Assembly (NCBI GenBank): GCA_963704505.1
Contig: OY969912.1
Coordinates: forward strand, 1,922,001 to 1,986,000
Source: VRUE01 sp963704505
Lineage (GTDB): Bacteria; Actinomycetota; Thermoleophilia; Solirubrobacterales; 70-9
DNA length: 64,000 nt
Reading direction: 5' to 3'
Position 1 is the stretch's first letter, and each line of letters begins with the position of its first letter. Below the pieces are notes generated by a model. The model was not told where the DNA came from, did not search any database, and was given only the letters and a program-made list of their open reading frames with translations. The translations under genes and the position numbers were made by a program. Below are positions 32,901 through 40,843 of this stretch, in pieces.

Positions 32901-33614
32901 ATGCTTCCCGAGCGAAAAGAGCTGGCCCGGATCGTCGTCTGCGAGGACGACGAGAAGACCCTCGAGTTGCTCTGCGACCACCTCGTCGCCGACCGTTTCG
33001 CCGCGCTGCCGGCGCCGAGCGCCGCCGACGCCCTGCGCGTCTGCCGCTACAACCAGCCCGACCTTCTCCTCCTCGACCTGGCGCTTCCCGACGCTTCCGG
33101 GCTCGACGTGCTCAGGGAGATCCGCGAGTCCGACGGCTCAGAGGCGCGCTTCGACCCCGGTCTGCCCGTGATCGTCCTGAGCGGCAAGGGCGGCGACGAA
33201 GAGCGGGTCCGCGGCTTCGAGAGCGGCGCGGACGATTACGTCGTAAAGCCCTTCCACTATCCGGAGCTGCGCGGCAGGATCATCGCCCTTCTCCGCCGAC
33301 GGTCCGGCCGCCGTGAGGGCCCGAGCCGGGTCGGCGACCTGGTCATCGATCCCGCTCGGCGCCGGGTCTGGGTCGAAGGCAGGGACGTCGTCCTTTCGAA
33401 CAAGGAGTTCACGCTGCTGCGGGTGCTTGCCTCGGACCCGATCCGGGTCTTCTCGAAGAAGGAGCTGCTCGAAGAGGTCTGGGGCTATCGGACCGAGGCG
33501 CGGACCCGGACCCTCGACTCCCACGCCAGCCGCCTGCGCCGCAAACTCGACCCGGAGAGCGCCCGCTACGTGATCAATTGCTGGGGGGTCGGCTACAGGC
33601 TGGTCGACGGGTGA
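32901..33614 (+). CDS. OmpR/PhoB-type response regulator
   Basis: This 237-residue regulator has a receiver domain (residues about 10-130) with acidic pocket E15-D16-D17, phospho-acceptor Asp59 in PDLLLLDLALP, Thr/Ser position in VIVLSGKGG and Lys in YVVKPFHYPELRGR. The C-terminal winged-helix DNA-binding domain is of OmpR type, with VWVEGRDVVLSNKEFTLLRVLASDP and SHASRLRRKLDPESARYVINCWGVGYRL. It overlaps the kinase start (GTGA), so the pair is coupled. It is the first regulatory gene of the run that goes straight on into the Tad-like genes, suggesting that it controls them. Confidence 0.92.
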   Translation: MLPERKELARIVVCEDDEKTLELLCDHLVADRFAALPAPSAADALRVCRYNQPDLLLLDLALPDASGLDVLREIRESDGSEARFDPGLPVIVLSGKGGDEERVRGFESGADDYVVKPFHYPELRGRIIALLRRRSGRREGPSRVGDLVIDPARRRVWVEGRDVVLSNKEFTLLRVLASDPIRVFSKKELLEEVWGYRTEARTRTLDSHASRLRRKLDPESARYVINCWGVGYRLVDG

Positions 33615-34324
33615 GCGGGGTCGGCCAGGCCCTGGGTTGGTCGCTGGCCTCGGCTCTGGCCTTCCTCGCGGCCGGTCTCATCGTTCGCGGCGCCCGTCGC
33701 CGCCGGGCGATCAACGAGGCGCTCCACGAGCTGCGTCGACCACTTCAGGTCGTCGCCCTGTCGTCCCCGCAAAGGGCGGGCTCGGAGGGCTCGGGGCGGC
33801 TGATCGCCGAGGCGCTCGACCGCCTCGAGCGTGAGGTCAACGGGGGCCGCGGGGCGGCGGTCCGGGTAGCGGTCAGGGTCGAAGCGATCGTGCGCTCGGC
33901 GGCGGGCCGCTGGCGGCCCCGCGTCGCGCTTGCCGGGGGCTCGCTGGAGGTGCGGTGGCGTGCCGGTGACGCGACCGTCGCCGGCGATCCGCACGCGCTC
34001 GAGCAGGCGCTCGACAACCTGATCGTGAACGCGATCGAACACGGCGGCAGCCGGGTGGTGGTCAGCGGCCGCCGCAGCGGGGACCGGGTGCTCGTCTCGG
34101 TCGCCGACTCGGGCCGGCCGCTCGCGCCCGGCTCCCGGTATCCCGGGCCCGAGGGCCGGCTCGCCCGGTTCGCCGGGCGCCGGCGTCACGGTCACGGCAT
34201 CGCCGTGGTGCGGAAGATCGCCGCCGACCACGGCGGCCGCTTCGTCCTCCGCCACGTCGGCGACGTGACCGAGGCCGTGCTCGAGCTGCCCGCCCTGGCG
34301 AGGTCGACGGAGCCCGGGCCGTGA
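33611..34324 (+). CDS. Short sensor histidine kinase without sensor domain
   Basis: This 237-residue kinase has one N-terminal membrane helix (LGWSLASALAFLAAGLIVRGA). Right after it comes a phospho-acceptor helix NEALHELRRPLQV with the His at about 39, and then an ATP-binding domain with N box DNLIVNAIEHGG, a divergent G1 loop VADSGRPLAPG (the second Gly of DxGxG is replaced) and a G2 block GRRRHGHGIAVVRKIAADHGG. There is no extracellular or PAS sensor. With so small an input end it may sense membrane state or need a partner. GTG start overlapping the regulator stop by four bases. Confidence 0.8.
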   Translation: MSGVGQALGWSLASALAFLAAGLIVRGARRRRAINEALHELRRPLQVVALSSPQRAGSEGSGRLIAEALDRLEREVNGGRGAAVRVAVRVEAIVRSAAGRWRPRVALAGGSLEVRWRAGDATVAGDPHALEQALDNLIVNAIEHGGSRVVVSGRRSGDRVLVSVADSGRPLAPGSRYPGPEGRLARFAGRRRHGHGIAVVRKIAADHGGRFVLRHVGDVTEAVLELPALARSTEPGP

Positions 34325-34971
34325 GCCGGCGCACCCGCGCGTTCGCCTTTTTCGGGCTGGCCCTTGTCGCCGCCCTGGTCGGGGCGACGATCCTCGCCGG
34401 ATACGGCTCGAGCGTGACCGGCGGCTACGGCCCGCTGCGCCCGGTCGTCGTCCTCCGAAAGCCGCTGCAAGGGCAGGGGCCGCTCGGGCCGCGGGAGACG
34501 GCGGGCGCGCTCGAGGTCCGCCGGGTGCCGGTCCGCTTCGTGCCGCCGGGGGCGCTCGCCGACCCCGAGGAAGCGATAGGGCTCGAGCTGCGCGTCGCGG
34601 CGCCGGCCGGCTCCTACCTGCTCGCCTCGCAGCTGCGCCCGCCCAAGCGCGAGTCGCGTCCCGGCATCGGCGCCGGGCGCCATCCGGTCGAGATCGCGGT
34701 TACCGGTGCCGATGCGCTCTTTGCCACCGGCTCCTCGACGGCGCGGCGCAGCGTCGACGTCGTCGTCACCAGCGAACCCGACGGACCCGGGCCGGGCCGG
34801 ACCTATGTCGCCGCCGCCGGGGTGCCGCTACTCGCGCTCGGTCCAGGCGACGACGGCCCAGGACCCGGAGGCAGCTCGGCTGCGACCCTGGCGCTTACGC
34901 GGCGCCAGGCCCTGCGGCTGATCGCGGCGGAGAGCTTCGCCCGCAAGCTGACCCTGCTGCCGGTGCGCTAG
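34321..34971 (+). CDS. CpaB/SAF-like Flp pilus assembly protein
   Basis: This 216-residue protein has an N-terminal membrane helix (AFAFFGLALVAALVGATILAGYG) and an extracytoplasmic part in which LRPVVVLRKPLQGQGPLGPRETAGALEVRRVPVRFVPPGAL resembles the SAF/CpaB domain of Flp pilus assembly (RcpC/CpaB). It lies directly before the TadA ATPase with 2 bp between genes, the usual CpaB-CpaF order, which is the main reason for the call. It is shorter than typical CpaB. GTG start overlaps the kinase stop (GTGA). Confidence 0.65.
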   Translation: MSRRTRAFAFFGLALVAALVGATILAGYGSSVTGGYGPLRPVVVLRKPLQGQGPLGPRETAGALEVRRVPVRFVPPGALADPEEAIGLELRVAAPAGSYLLASQLRPPKRESRPGIGAGRHPVEIAVTGADALFATGSSTARRSVDVVVTSEPDGPGPGRTYVAAAGVPLLALGPGDDGPGPGGSSAATLALTRRQALRLIAAESFARKLTLLPVR

Positions 34972-34973
34972 CG

Positions 34974-36068
34974 ATGGGCACCCGCGAGCGCCAGCTCGAG
35001 GAGCTGGCGGCGACGCTGCGCGGGCGGCTTGTCGAACGGCGCCGCGCGCGGGCGGCGGAGCCGGGCGCGGCGGGCTTCGGTCTGGCGGTCGAGGTCGAGC
35101 GCCTGGTCGATGAGGGGGCCGCGCTCCTGCCGCGGCCCGACCGCGATGTGCTCGTCCGGCTGATCGTCCGCGACACGGTCGGTTTCGGGCCGCTCGAGGA
35201 GCTTCTCTCCGATCCGGAGGTGGAGGAGGTGATGGTCAACGGCCCGAGGACGGTGTACGCCGAGCGCCGTGGCCGGATCGAGCTGACCTCCGCGGCGTTC
35301 GCAGACGAGGGCCAGCTGCGCGACGCGATCGAGCGGATCCTCTCGCCACTCGGGCGCCGGATCGACGAGCTCAGCCCGATGGTCGACGCAAGGCTCCCCG
35401 ATGGTTCCCGGGTCAACGTCGTGATCCCGCCGCTGGCGCTGGACGGGCCGGTCGTCTCGATCCGGCGATTCGGCGCCCGCAGGCCGGGGCCGGCCGAGCT
35501 GGTCGAGATGGGAACGCTCGATCGGTCCCAGCTCGCCCGGCTCGAGACGGCGGTCGGCCGGCGGCTCAGCATCCTGATCAGCGGCGGGACAGGCTCGGGC
35601 AAGACCACGCTTCTCAACGCGATCTCCCAGTTCATCTCATCCGGGGAGCGGGTGGTGACGATCGAGGACGCGGCCGAGCTGCGCCTCCAGCAGCCCCACG
35701 TCGTGCGCCTCGAGAGCCGACCGGCGAGCGTCGAGGAGAGGGGGGAGGTGACGGTCCGCGACCTGCTCCGCAATGCGCTGCGGATGCGCCCCGATCGGAT
35801 CGTGATCGGCGAGGTACGCGGGGTCGAGGCGCTCGACTTGCTCACGGCGCTCAACACCGGCCACGACGGGGCGCTCTCGACCGTGCACGCGAACTCCGCC
35901 GCCGACGCCGTCGCCAGGATCGAGACGCTCGCCCTGATGGCCGGGGTCGGGTTGCCGCACGCGGCGATCGCCGAACAGGCGCGACGCGGCATCGACCTCG
36001 TCGTCCAGCTCGAGCGCCAGCCTGGCGGCGCTCGCCGTGTGGTTGAGATCGCCGAGGTCGGCGGATGA
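34974..36068 (+). CDS. tadA: Tad secretion ATPase (TadA/CpaF)
   Basis: This 364-residue hexameric ATPase of the type II/IV secretion GspE family, CpaF branch, drives assembly or retraction of Flp/Tad pili from the cytoplasm. Present are Walker A ISGGTGSGKTTLLN (about residues 202-213), Asp box VTIEDAAEL, Walker B PDRIVIGEVRG and His box ALSTVHANS. The N-terminal domain carries FGPLEELLSDPEVEEVMVNGPRTVYAERRG, the CpaF signature. ATG at 34974, two bases after the CpaB-like gene, and overlap of four bases with tadB. Confidence 0.93.
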   Translation: MGTRERQLEELAATLRGRLVERRRARAAEPGAAGFGLAVEVERLVDEGAALLPRPDRDVLVRLIVRDTVGFGPLEELLSDPEVEEVMVNGPRTVYAERRGRIELTSAAFADEGQLRDAIERILSPLGRRIDELSPMVDARLPDGSRVNVVIPPLALDGPVVSIRRFGARRPGPAELVEMGTLDRSQLARLETAVGRRLSILISGGTGSGKTTLLNAISQFISSGERVVTIEDAAELRLQQPHVVRLESRPASVEERGEVTVRDLLRNALRMRPDRIVIGEVRGVEALDLLTALNTGHDGALSTVHANSAADAVARIETLALMAGVGLPHAAIAEQARRGIDLVVQLERQPGGARRVVEIAEVGG

Positions 36069-36922
36069 GCGGCGCGGCGGGTTGGCTGGCGCCGCTGCTC
36101 GGCGCCGGCGCCGGCGGGCTGGCCGCGCTGGGGGCGCGTGAGGCGGTGCTCGGCAGCCCTGCCGCGCTCGACTGGCTGCGCCTTGCGGTCGAGCCCCTGC
36201 GCCGGGCCGCCCAGGAGGGCTACTCGCCCTCGACCCCGGAGCGACGCAGGCTGGCGGCGCTCGGTGCCGCCGCCTCGGTCCTCGCCGGCTGGTTCGTCGG
36301 CGGGCTCACGCTGGCCCTGCCCCTGGCGGTCGCGGGGCCGCTGCTGGCCGGCTGGGCCATCGCTCACAGTCGCGGCCGTTATCGCGGCTCGGTCGAGCGG
36401 GCCCTGCCCGAGGCGGCGACGGCAATCGCCGATTCGCTCACCGCCGGTCGGTCGCTGCGGGCCTCGCTGCCCGCGGCGGCCCTCTCGCTCGACGGCCCGG
36501 CGGCGGTCGAGCTTGCCCGTCTCGGCGCCGAGCTCGACCTCGGCGCGCCGACGGGCGGTGCGGTCGAGGCCTGGCGGCGGCGGATGCGCTCGGCCCGGGT
36601 CGACGCCTTCGCTGCCGCGCTGCTCAGCCAGCGCCTCGCCGGGGGCGACCTCGCCGGCCTCCTGCGGCGCTTCGCCGCCGGCGCCGCCGAGCGCGACCGG
36701 GTCGCCGAGGACGCCAAGGCGGCGACCTCGCAGGCTCGCTTCACCGGCCTGCTCGTCGTCGCCATGCCGAGCGGTGGTGCTCTCTTCGCCGAGCTTCTGC
36801 AGCCGGGCTTCCTGCTCAAGGTGGTCGGCGCCCCGGCCGCGGCCGTAATGCTCGGGCTCGCCGCCGCCCTGCAGCTGATCGGCTTCATCGCGATCCGGCG
36901 CCTCTCTCGGGTGGCGGCATGA
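36065..36922 (+). CDS. tadB: Tad inner-membrane platform protein TadB
   Basis: This 285-residue membrane protein of the type II secretion GspF fold has helices near residues 5-22, 70-97 and 240-275. Between them is the cytoplasmic T2SSF domain VERALPEAATAIADSLTAGRSLRASLPAAALSL, with LRRFAAGAAERDRVAEDAKAATSQARFTG. TadB and TadC form the rotor contacted by TadA. ATGA overlap with tadA and with tadC on the other side. Confidence 0.85.
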   Translation: MSGAAGWLAPLLGAGAGGLAALGAREAVLGSPAALDWLRLAVEPLRRAAQEGYSPSTPERRRLAALGAAASVLAGWFVGGLTLALPLAVAGPLLAGWAIAHSRGRYRGSVERALPEAATAIADSLTAGRSLRASLPAAALSLDGPAAVELARLGAELDLGAPTGGAVEAWRRRMRSARVDAFAAALLSQRLAGGDLAGLLRRFAAGAAERDRVAEDAKAATSQARFTGLLVVAMPSGGALFAELLQPGFLLKVVGAPAAAVMLGLAAALQLIGFIAIRRLSRVAA

Positions 36923-37551
36923 GGCGCGCCGAGCTCGGGCCGCGGCTCGGCTGCGCGGCGGCAGCTGGCCTCTGCGCCCTGCTCATCGCGCCCGCCGCGC
37001 CGGGCCGCCTGGCCTGGCTTCTGACCGTGGCGATGCCCGCCTCCGGCCTCTTCGTCCCCGACCTCCTTCGGGCGCGGGCCGCGCGGCTGCGCCGCAGGCG
37101 CCTGGTCGCGGCGCTCCCGGACGCCCTCGACCTGCTCGCCGTCGGCATCGCCTCCGGCCGCGGCCCGGCGGCAGGCTTTGCCGAGGTGGCCGAGGCCGGC
37201 GAAGGGCCGCTGGCCGAGGAGCTGCGGGTGACGGTCGCCGACCTCGACTGCGGCATGCCGCTCGCCGCCGCCCTCGGCGCCTTGCGCGAGAGGGTTCCCG
37301 GTAGCGAGGTCGCGACGCTCTGCGCGAGCCTCGAGCGCTCGAGGCGCTTCGGCTCTCCGCTCGCCGACCAGCTGCGACGCCAGTCGGCGGCGATTCGCCG
37401 CGACCAGCGGCGCGCGGTCGAGGAGCACGCCGCCCGGGCCGCCCCCAAGATCCAGCTCGTCGTCGCCCTCGTCCTCGTCCCCTCGGTCCTGCTGATGATC
37501 GCCGCCGGCCTGATCGCCAACGCCGACGTCCTGCTTCAGGGCTTCAGGTAA
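36919..37551 (+). CDS. tadC: Tad inner-membrane platform protein TadC
   Basis: This 210-residue partner of TadB has hydrophobic helices near the N-terminus (LGCAAAAGLCALLIAPAAPG, LAWLLTVAMPASGLFVPDLL) and C-terminus (IQLVVALVLVPSVLLMIAAGLIAN). The T2SSF core lies between them: VAALPDALDLLAVGIASGRGPAAGFAEVAEAG. It is at the short end for TadC but complete in pattern. Last gene of the run; a terminator-like hairpin follows 22 bp later. No pilin, prepilin peptidase, CpaE or secretin-like gene follows. Confidence 0.85.
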   Translation: MRRAELGPRLGCAAAAGLCALLIAPAAPGRLAWLLTVAMPASGLFVPDLLRARAARLRRRRLVAALPDALDLLAVGIASGRGPAAGFAEVAEAGEGPLAEELRVTVADLDCGMPLAAALGALRERVPGSEVATLCASLERSRRFGSPLADQLRRQSAAIRRDQRRAVEEHAARAAPKIQLVVALVLVPSVLLMIAAGLIANADVLLQGFR

Positions 37552-37572
37552 AACGCGGCCTCCTCCGTTCCC

Positions 37573-37614
37573 GGGAGGGCGCGCTCATAGAGACCGGCGA
37601 TCTCGCGCCCTCCC
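37573..37614. terminator. Bidirectional terminator-like hairpin
   Basis: GGGAGGGCGCG at 37573-37583 pairs perfectly with CGCGCCCTCCC at 37604-37614 across a 20-nt loop. It lies between tadC (plus) and the DUF3137-like gene (minus), where a transcript end is expected on both strands. No T tract, as is common in high-GC actinobacteria. Confidence 0.6.
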
Positions 37615-37661
37615 TCCCGCGTCCGGGGGCCGCTTGGCATCGCTTTGACGGCCGCCCCTCG

Positions 37662-38546
37662 CTACTCCAGCGCCTCCTCACGCAACCGGGTGGCGACCGA
37701 GGTCGTCGCGGCGCGCATCGCGTCGAGCTGTTCGGCCTTCTCCTCGTGGCCGTTGACGAAGCAGCAGAGGTAGCCATCGACGAGCTCGAAGGCGAACTTG
37801 TCGGGCGCCGAGTCCATCATCCAGACGATGAAGGTGGGGGAGAAGAGCTGGCGGACCCGGTTCTGGTCCTCGTTCTTCTCGGAGAAGATCTCGTACTTCT
37901 GGTCGATCTTCTCGCTCTCCAGCTTGACCCTGACTTTGGATCGGCGGAAGACGTCCTCGAACTTCTCCAGTGAGCGCAGGCCGGACTTGCGCTGGCAGTA
38001 GAGCTCGGGGAGGAACTGGACGCACTCGGGGACCTGGGTCAGGCCGACGGTGTAGTGGTAGTAGTTGGTCTCGGTCTCGCCGTCGGTGCCGGTCGACTCC
38101 ACCTCATAGGTGAAGAGGGCGAGGACGCCGTCGACGCCTTCCCCCAACGGGCCGCTGAGGGTGCGCTCGGCATAGCGGTTGTCGCCCTTGCGCAGTAGCG
38201 GGGTCGCCGCCGGCAGCGGGCTGCGGCCGCCGAGGCTCAGGCCCCGCGAGCCGGCGTAGGACTCGAAGAAGGACTCGGCTGCCCTGGCGTCGGCGATCGC
38301 GAAGACGACGACGATCCCGATCACCAGGACGAGCGCCGCGGCGGCCCCGCCATAGCCGGCGTTCTTCAGCCCGATCGCCGCTCCGACCCCGGCGGCGACC
38401 ATCAGGAAACCGACGATGCCCCAGGTCCACGGGTTGCCCATCAAGCGCTTGAAGTGAAAGCCGCGCAGGTCGTTGGCGTCGTCGACGGCGGCCGCCGGTG
38501 CCGCCTCGGCGGGCCGCTCCGCCGGCTCTTGCTCCGCGCTCCCCAT
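37662..38546 (-). CDS. DUF3137-like membrane protein
   Basis: This 294-residue protein has an acidic Pro/Ala-rich N-terminus, then two membrane helices at about residues 40-62 and 66-86 (WTWGIVGFLMVAAGVGAAIGL, GGAAAALVLVIGIVVVFAIA). The C-terminal cytoplasmic domain contains SLEKFEDVFRRSKVRVKLESEKIDQKYEIFSEKNEDQNRVRQLFSPTFIVWMMDSAP and resembles DUF3137 and the E3-ligase-like 'FFESYAGSRGL' membrane proteins common in Actinobacteria. The role is unknown. It is divergent from mraZ; the MraZ boxes lie 69 bp or more from its start, so MraZ might also affect it. Confidence 0.7.
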   Translation of the reverse strand: MGSAEQEPAERPAEAAPAAAVDDANDLRGFHFKRLMGNPWTWGIVGFLMVAAGVGAAIGLKNAGYGGAAAALVLVIGIVVVFAIADARAAESFFESYAGSRGLSLGGRSPLPAATPLLRKGDNRYAERTLSGPLGEGVDGVLALFTYEVESTGTDGETETNYYHYTVGLTQVPECVQFLPELYCQRKSGLRSLEKFEDVFRRSKVRVKLESEKIDQKYEIFSEKNEDQNRVRQLFSPTFIVWMMDSAPDKFAFELVDGYLCCFVNGHEEKAEQLDAMRAATTSVATRLREEALE

Positions 38547-38614
38547 CGTCGCCGCAACCTACCCGATGCAACCGATCTTGCGTTTGGGGCGTTCCGTCCG
38601 GGCTGTGTTGCAAA

Positions 38615-38640
38615 GTGGGGGGAAGTGGGTTACTGTGGCC
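38615..38640 (+). promoter_or_regulatory. MraZ operator: three GTGG boxes at 10-bp spacing
   Basis: GTGGGG at 38615, GTGGGT at 38625 and GTGGCC at 38635 are spaced by exactly 10 bp, one turn of the helix. Known MraZ operators are tandem GTGGG-type boxes with 10-bp periodicity just upstream of mraZ, through which the protein regulates its own dcw operon. The boxes lie 97-122 bp upstream of the mraZ ATG. Confidence 0.85.
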
Positions 38641-38656
38641 CTCGAGTTGAAGCCCA

Positions 38657-38701
38657 AGGACCGGGGTGGTGAGGCTCCTCCCACCACATCACCCCGGTCC
38701 T
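38657..38701 (+). promoter_or_regulatory. Leader hairpin upstream of mraZ
   Basis: AGGACCGGGGTG at 38657-38668 pairs with CACCCCGGTCCT at 38690-38701, a 12-bp perfect stem. A further inner stem is possible around TGGTGAGG...CTCCCACCA. It ends 35 bp before the ATG, between the MraZ boxes and the gene, so it would lie in the mRNA leader if transcription starts near the boxes. No T tract follows, so an attenuator or RNA-stability element is more likely than a simple terminator. Confidence 0.6.
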
Positions 38702-38736
38702 AACTCTTTCCAGCCGCAGAAAGGAACCCACGGGGT

Positions 38737-39183
38737 ATGGCATTTCGGGGTCTCTACGAGCACAGTCTCGACTCCAAGGATCGCCTGACGGTTCCATCGC
38801 GCTTCCGCGCGGCCCTCTCTGACGGTGTCGTTCTCTCCAAGGGCTTCGACCCCTGTGTCTGGTTGCACACGACCGAGGAGTACGAGCAGCTCTCCGATCG
38901 ATTCCTTTCGCCCCACAGCCCCTTCGGCAAGGACGCCCGCAGCCTGCGGCGCCGCTTCCATGGCAGCTCCTTCGACGAGAAGCTCGACTCGGCCGGGCGG
39001 ATCCGCCTGCCGAAGCCGCTGATCGAGCACGCCTCGCTGTCGGGTCCCTGCGTCGTCGTCGGCACCGGCGAGTACCTCGAGATCTGGAACGCCGACGCCT
39101 GGGCGAAGCAGGAGGAGGAGCTCGACGCGACGGCTCCGGAAATCGCCGAGGGGCTCGCGGCCGGCACCGGCGGGGGCGAATGA
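38737..39183 (+). CDS. mraZ: MraZ transcriptional regulator of the dcw cluster
   Basis: This 148-residue protein has two AbrB/MraZ half-barrels, each with the DxxxR core: residues 10-19 EHSLDSKDRLTVPSRF and residues about 80-95 DEKLDSAGRIRLPKPL. Ring oligomers bind the GTGG repeats upstream and control division genes. ATG preceded by AGAAAGGAACCC. It overlaps rsmH by four bases. First gene of a run extending to mraY. Confidence 0.95.
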   Translation: MAFRGLYEHSLDSKDRLTVPSRFRAALSDGVVLSKGFDPCVWLHTTEEYEQLSDRFLSPHSPFGKDARSLRRRFHGSSFDEKLDSAGRIRLPKPLIEHASLSGPCVVVGTGEYLEIWNADAWAKQEEELDATAPEIAEGLAAGTGGGE

Positions 39184-40187
39184 GTGGCATGGCAGCGCTG
39201 CCCAATCAGCCACCGCTCCTCACCCGAGCACCCGATCTCGCAACCATCTTGATGATGACCGAGCACAAGCCAGTCCTCGCACCCGAGCTGATCGAGCTGA
39301 TCGCGCCCGCGCCGGGCCAGACGGCCGTCGACTGCACCTTCGGCGGTGGCGGCCATGCGCGCCGTGTCGCCGAGGCGCTCGGCGCCGAGGGAACGATGAT
39401 CTGCATCGACCGCGACCCCGCCGCCGAGGAGCGTTTCGACCGCTTCGCCGATGAGGCGCCCTGCCGGACCCGCTTCATCGCCGCGGACTTCGCGGAAGGG
39501 CTTCGGGCCCTGCGTGGCGAAGGCGTCCACCCAGAGATGATCTACATGGACCTCGGAATGTCCTCGATGCAGGTTGACGCCTGGGAGCGGGGCTTCTCCT
39601 ACTCATATGACGCGCCGCTCGACATGCGCATGGACACCCGCGCCGAGTTCAGCGCCGCCGACCTCGTCAACGAGTGGCCCGAGTCGCGGATCGCCCAGGT
39701 CCTCCGCCGCTTCGGCGAGGAGCGCTTCGCCGGCGGAATCGCCCGTGAGATCGTCCGCCGCCGCCCGCTGAGCACGACCTCCGAGCTGGTCGACGCGATC
39801 AAGGCCGGGATGCCCGCCAAGGCCCGCTTCGGCGGCGGTCACCCGGCGAAGCGAAGCTTTCAGGCGATTCGGATCGCTGTCAACGGCGAGCTCGACTCGA
39901 TCGAGGATGCCCTGCCCACCGCCTGGGGGATGCTGCCGATCGGCGGCCGTCTCGCGGCAATCTCCTTCCACTCGCTCGAGGACCGGCGGGTCAAGCAGTT
40001 CCTCGCCGCGCGGGCCAAGGGCTGCATCTGCCCGCCCGAGCTGCCGGTCTGCGCCTGCGGGCGCAAGCCCGAAGCCGACCTTCTGACCCGCCGCGGCGTG
40101 GCCCCCGGACCCGACGAGGTGGTCGCGAACCCGCGCTCGCGCTCCGCCCACCTGCGCGCCGCGGTCAAGATCGGGGAGGCGGTCTGA
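39180..40187 (+). CDS. rsmH: 16S rRNA m4C1402 methyltransferase
   Basis: RsmH (MraW) N4-methylates C1402 of 16S rRNA using S-adenosylmethionine. HKPVLAPELIELIAP starts the fold. The SAM site is VDCTFGGGGHARRVAEAL, with ICIDRDPAAEERF. IYMDLGMSSMQVD and RGFSYSYDAPLDMRMD are the catalytic blocks. ISFHSLEDRRVKQFL and the C-terminal Cys cluster (GCICPPELPVCACG) complete the family pattern. 335 residues with the ATG that overlaps the mraZ stop. Two ATGs at 39252/39255 (MMTEHKPVL) would give the more usual N-terminus and are alternatives, though they lack a ribosome site. Confidence 0.95.
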   Translation: MSGMAALPNQPPLLTRAPDLATILMMTEHKPVLAPELIELIAPAPGQTAVDCTFGGGGHARRVAEALGAEGTMICIDRDPAAEERFDRFADEAPCRTRFIAADFAEGLRALRGEGVHPEMIYMDLGMSSMQVDAWERGFSYSYDAPLDMRMDTRAEFSAADLVNEWPESRIAQVLRRFGEERFAGGIAREIVRRRPLSTTSELVDAIKAGMPAKARFGGGHPAKRSFQAIRIAVNGELDSIEDALPTAWGMLPIGGRLAAISFHSLEDRRVKQFLAARAKGCICPPELPVCACGRKPEADLLTRRGVAPGPDEVVANPRSRSAHLRAAVKIGEAV

Positions 40188-40837
40188 TGGAGGCCGCCAC
40201 CGTCGCCCGTCGTCCCGCCGCCGTGGCCGCCGCGGCCCCGGCCGCCGCGCCCCCGCGGGCGCCGACGAAGCGGCCGCGCTCACGGCCCGCGCCCGGCAAG
40301 CGCACCGCTCCGAGTCGTCGCAAAGCGCCGAAGGCCGGCGCGGCCGCCCCGGCCCGCACGGCACCGAAACGCCGGAGCTCCCCGGCGCCCAAACGTCGCA
40401 GTGCTGCCCCCGCCCGCACCGCCCCCAAGCGCCGCACGGCTCCCGCCAGGCCCCACACCGGCCAGCTGATCCCGATCGCGCTGGGCACCGCCGCCCGGGT
40501 CAAGCAGCTGCCCGACTCCTCGCTGGTCGTGCGGATGACCCGCGGCCGCGCCTGGATCGGCGTGCTCGGCGTCCTTCTGGTCGGGATCGTCGCGCTCAAC
40601 GTCTTCACGCTCAGCATCGCCGCCGGTGCCGGCCACATCGACGAGAACATCCAGGCGCTGGAAAAAGACAACTCGATCACCGCCACCCGCGCGGCGGCGG
40701 TCTCCGGCGCCGGCCGGGTCAGGCACGAAGCCGCCGGCCTCGGCCTGGCGATGGCGGACGTCGACGAACAGGTCGTGGTCGAAGCGGGCTCCGACGATGC
40801 CGCGGTTGCAGCCGAACGGCTAGCCGGCGCGGGCTAG
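40187..40837 (+). CDS. FtsL-like cell division protein
   Basis: This is the small bitopic protein in the ftsL place between rsmH and ftsI. The 216 residues comprise a Pro/Ala/Arg/Lys-rich cytoplasmic N-terminus (1-100, repeats of RTAPKRR), one helix at about 122-144 (AWIGVLGVLLVGIVALNVFTLSIAAGAG) and an extracytoplasmic helical part (HIDENIQALEKDNSITATRAAAVSGAGRVRHEAAGLGL) like the coiled-coil of FtsL. FtsL partners FtsB and FtsQ to activate FtsWI. Sequence identity to named FtsL is low; position and topology carry the call. The ATG overlaps the rsmH stop by one base. Confidence 0.75.
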   Translation: MEAATVARRPAAVAAAAPAAAPPRAPTKRPRSRPAPGKRTAPSRRKAPKAGAAAPARTAPKRRSSPAPKRRSAAPARTAPKRRTAPARPHTGQLIPIALGTAARVKQLPDSSLVVRMTRGRAWIGVLGVLLVGIVALNVFTLSIAAGAGHIDENIQALEKDNSITATRAAAVSGAGRVRHEAAGLGLAMADVDEQVVVEAGSDDAAVAAERLAGAG

Positions 40838-40843
40838 AGCCAG

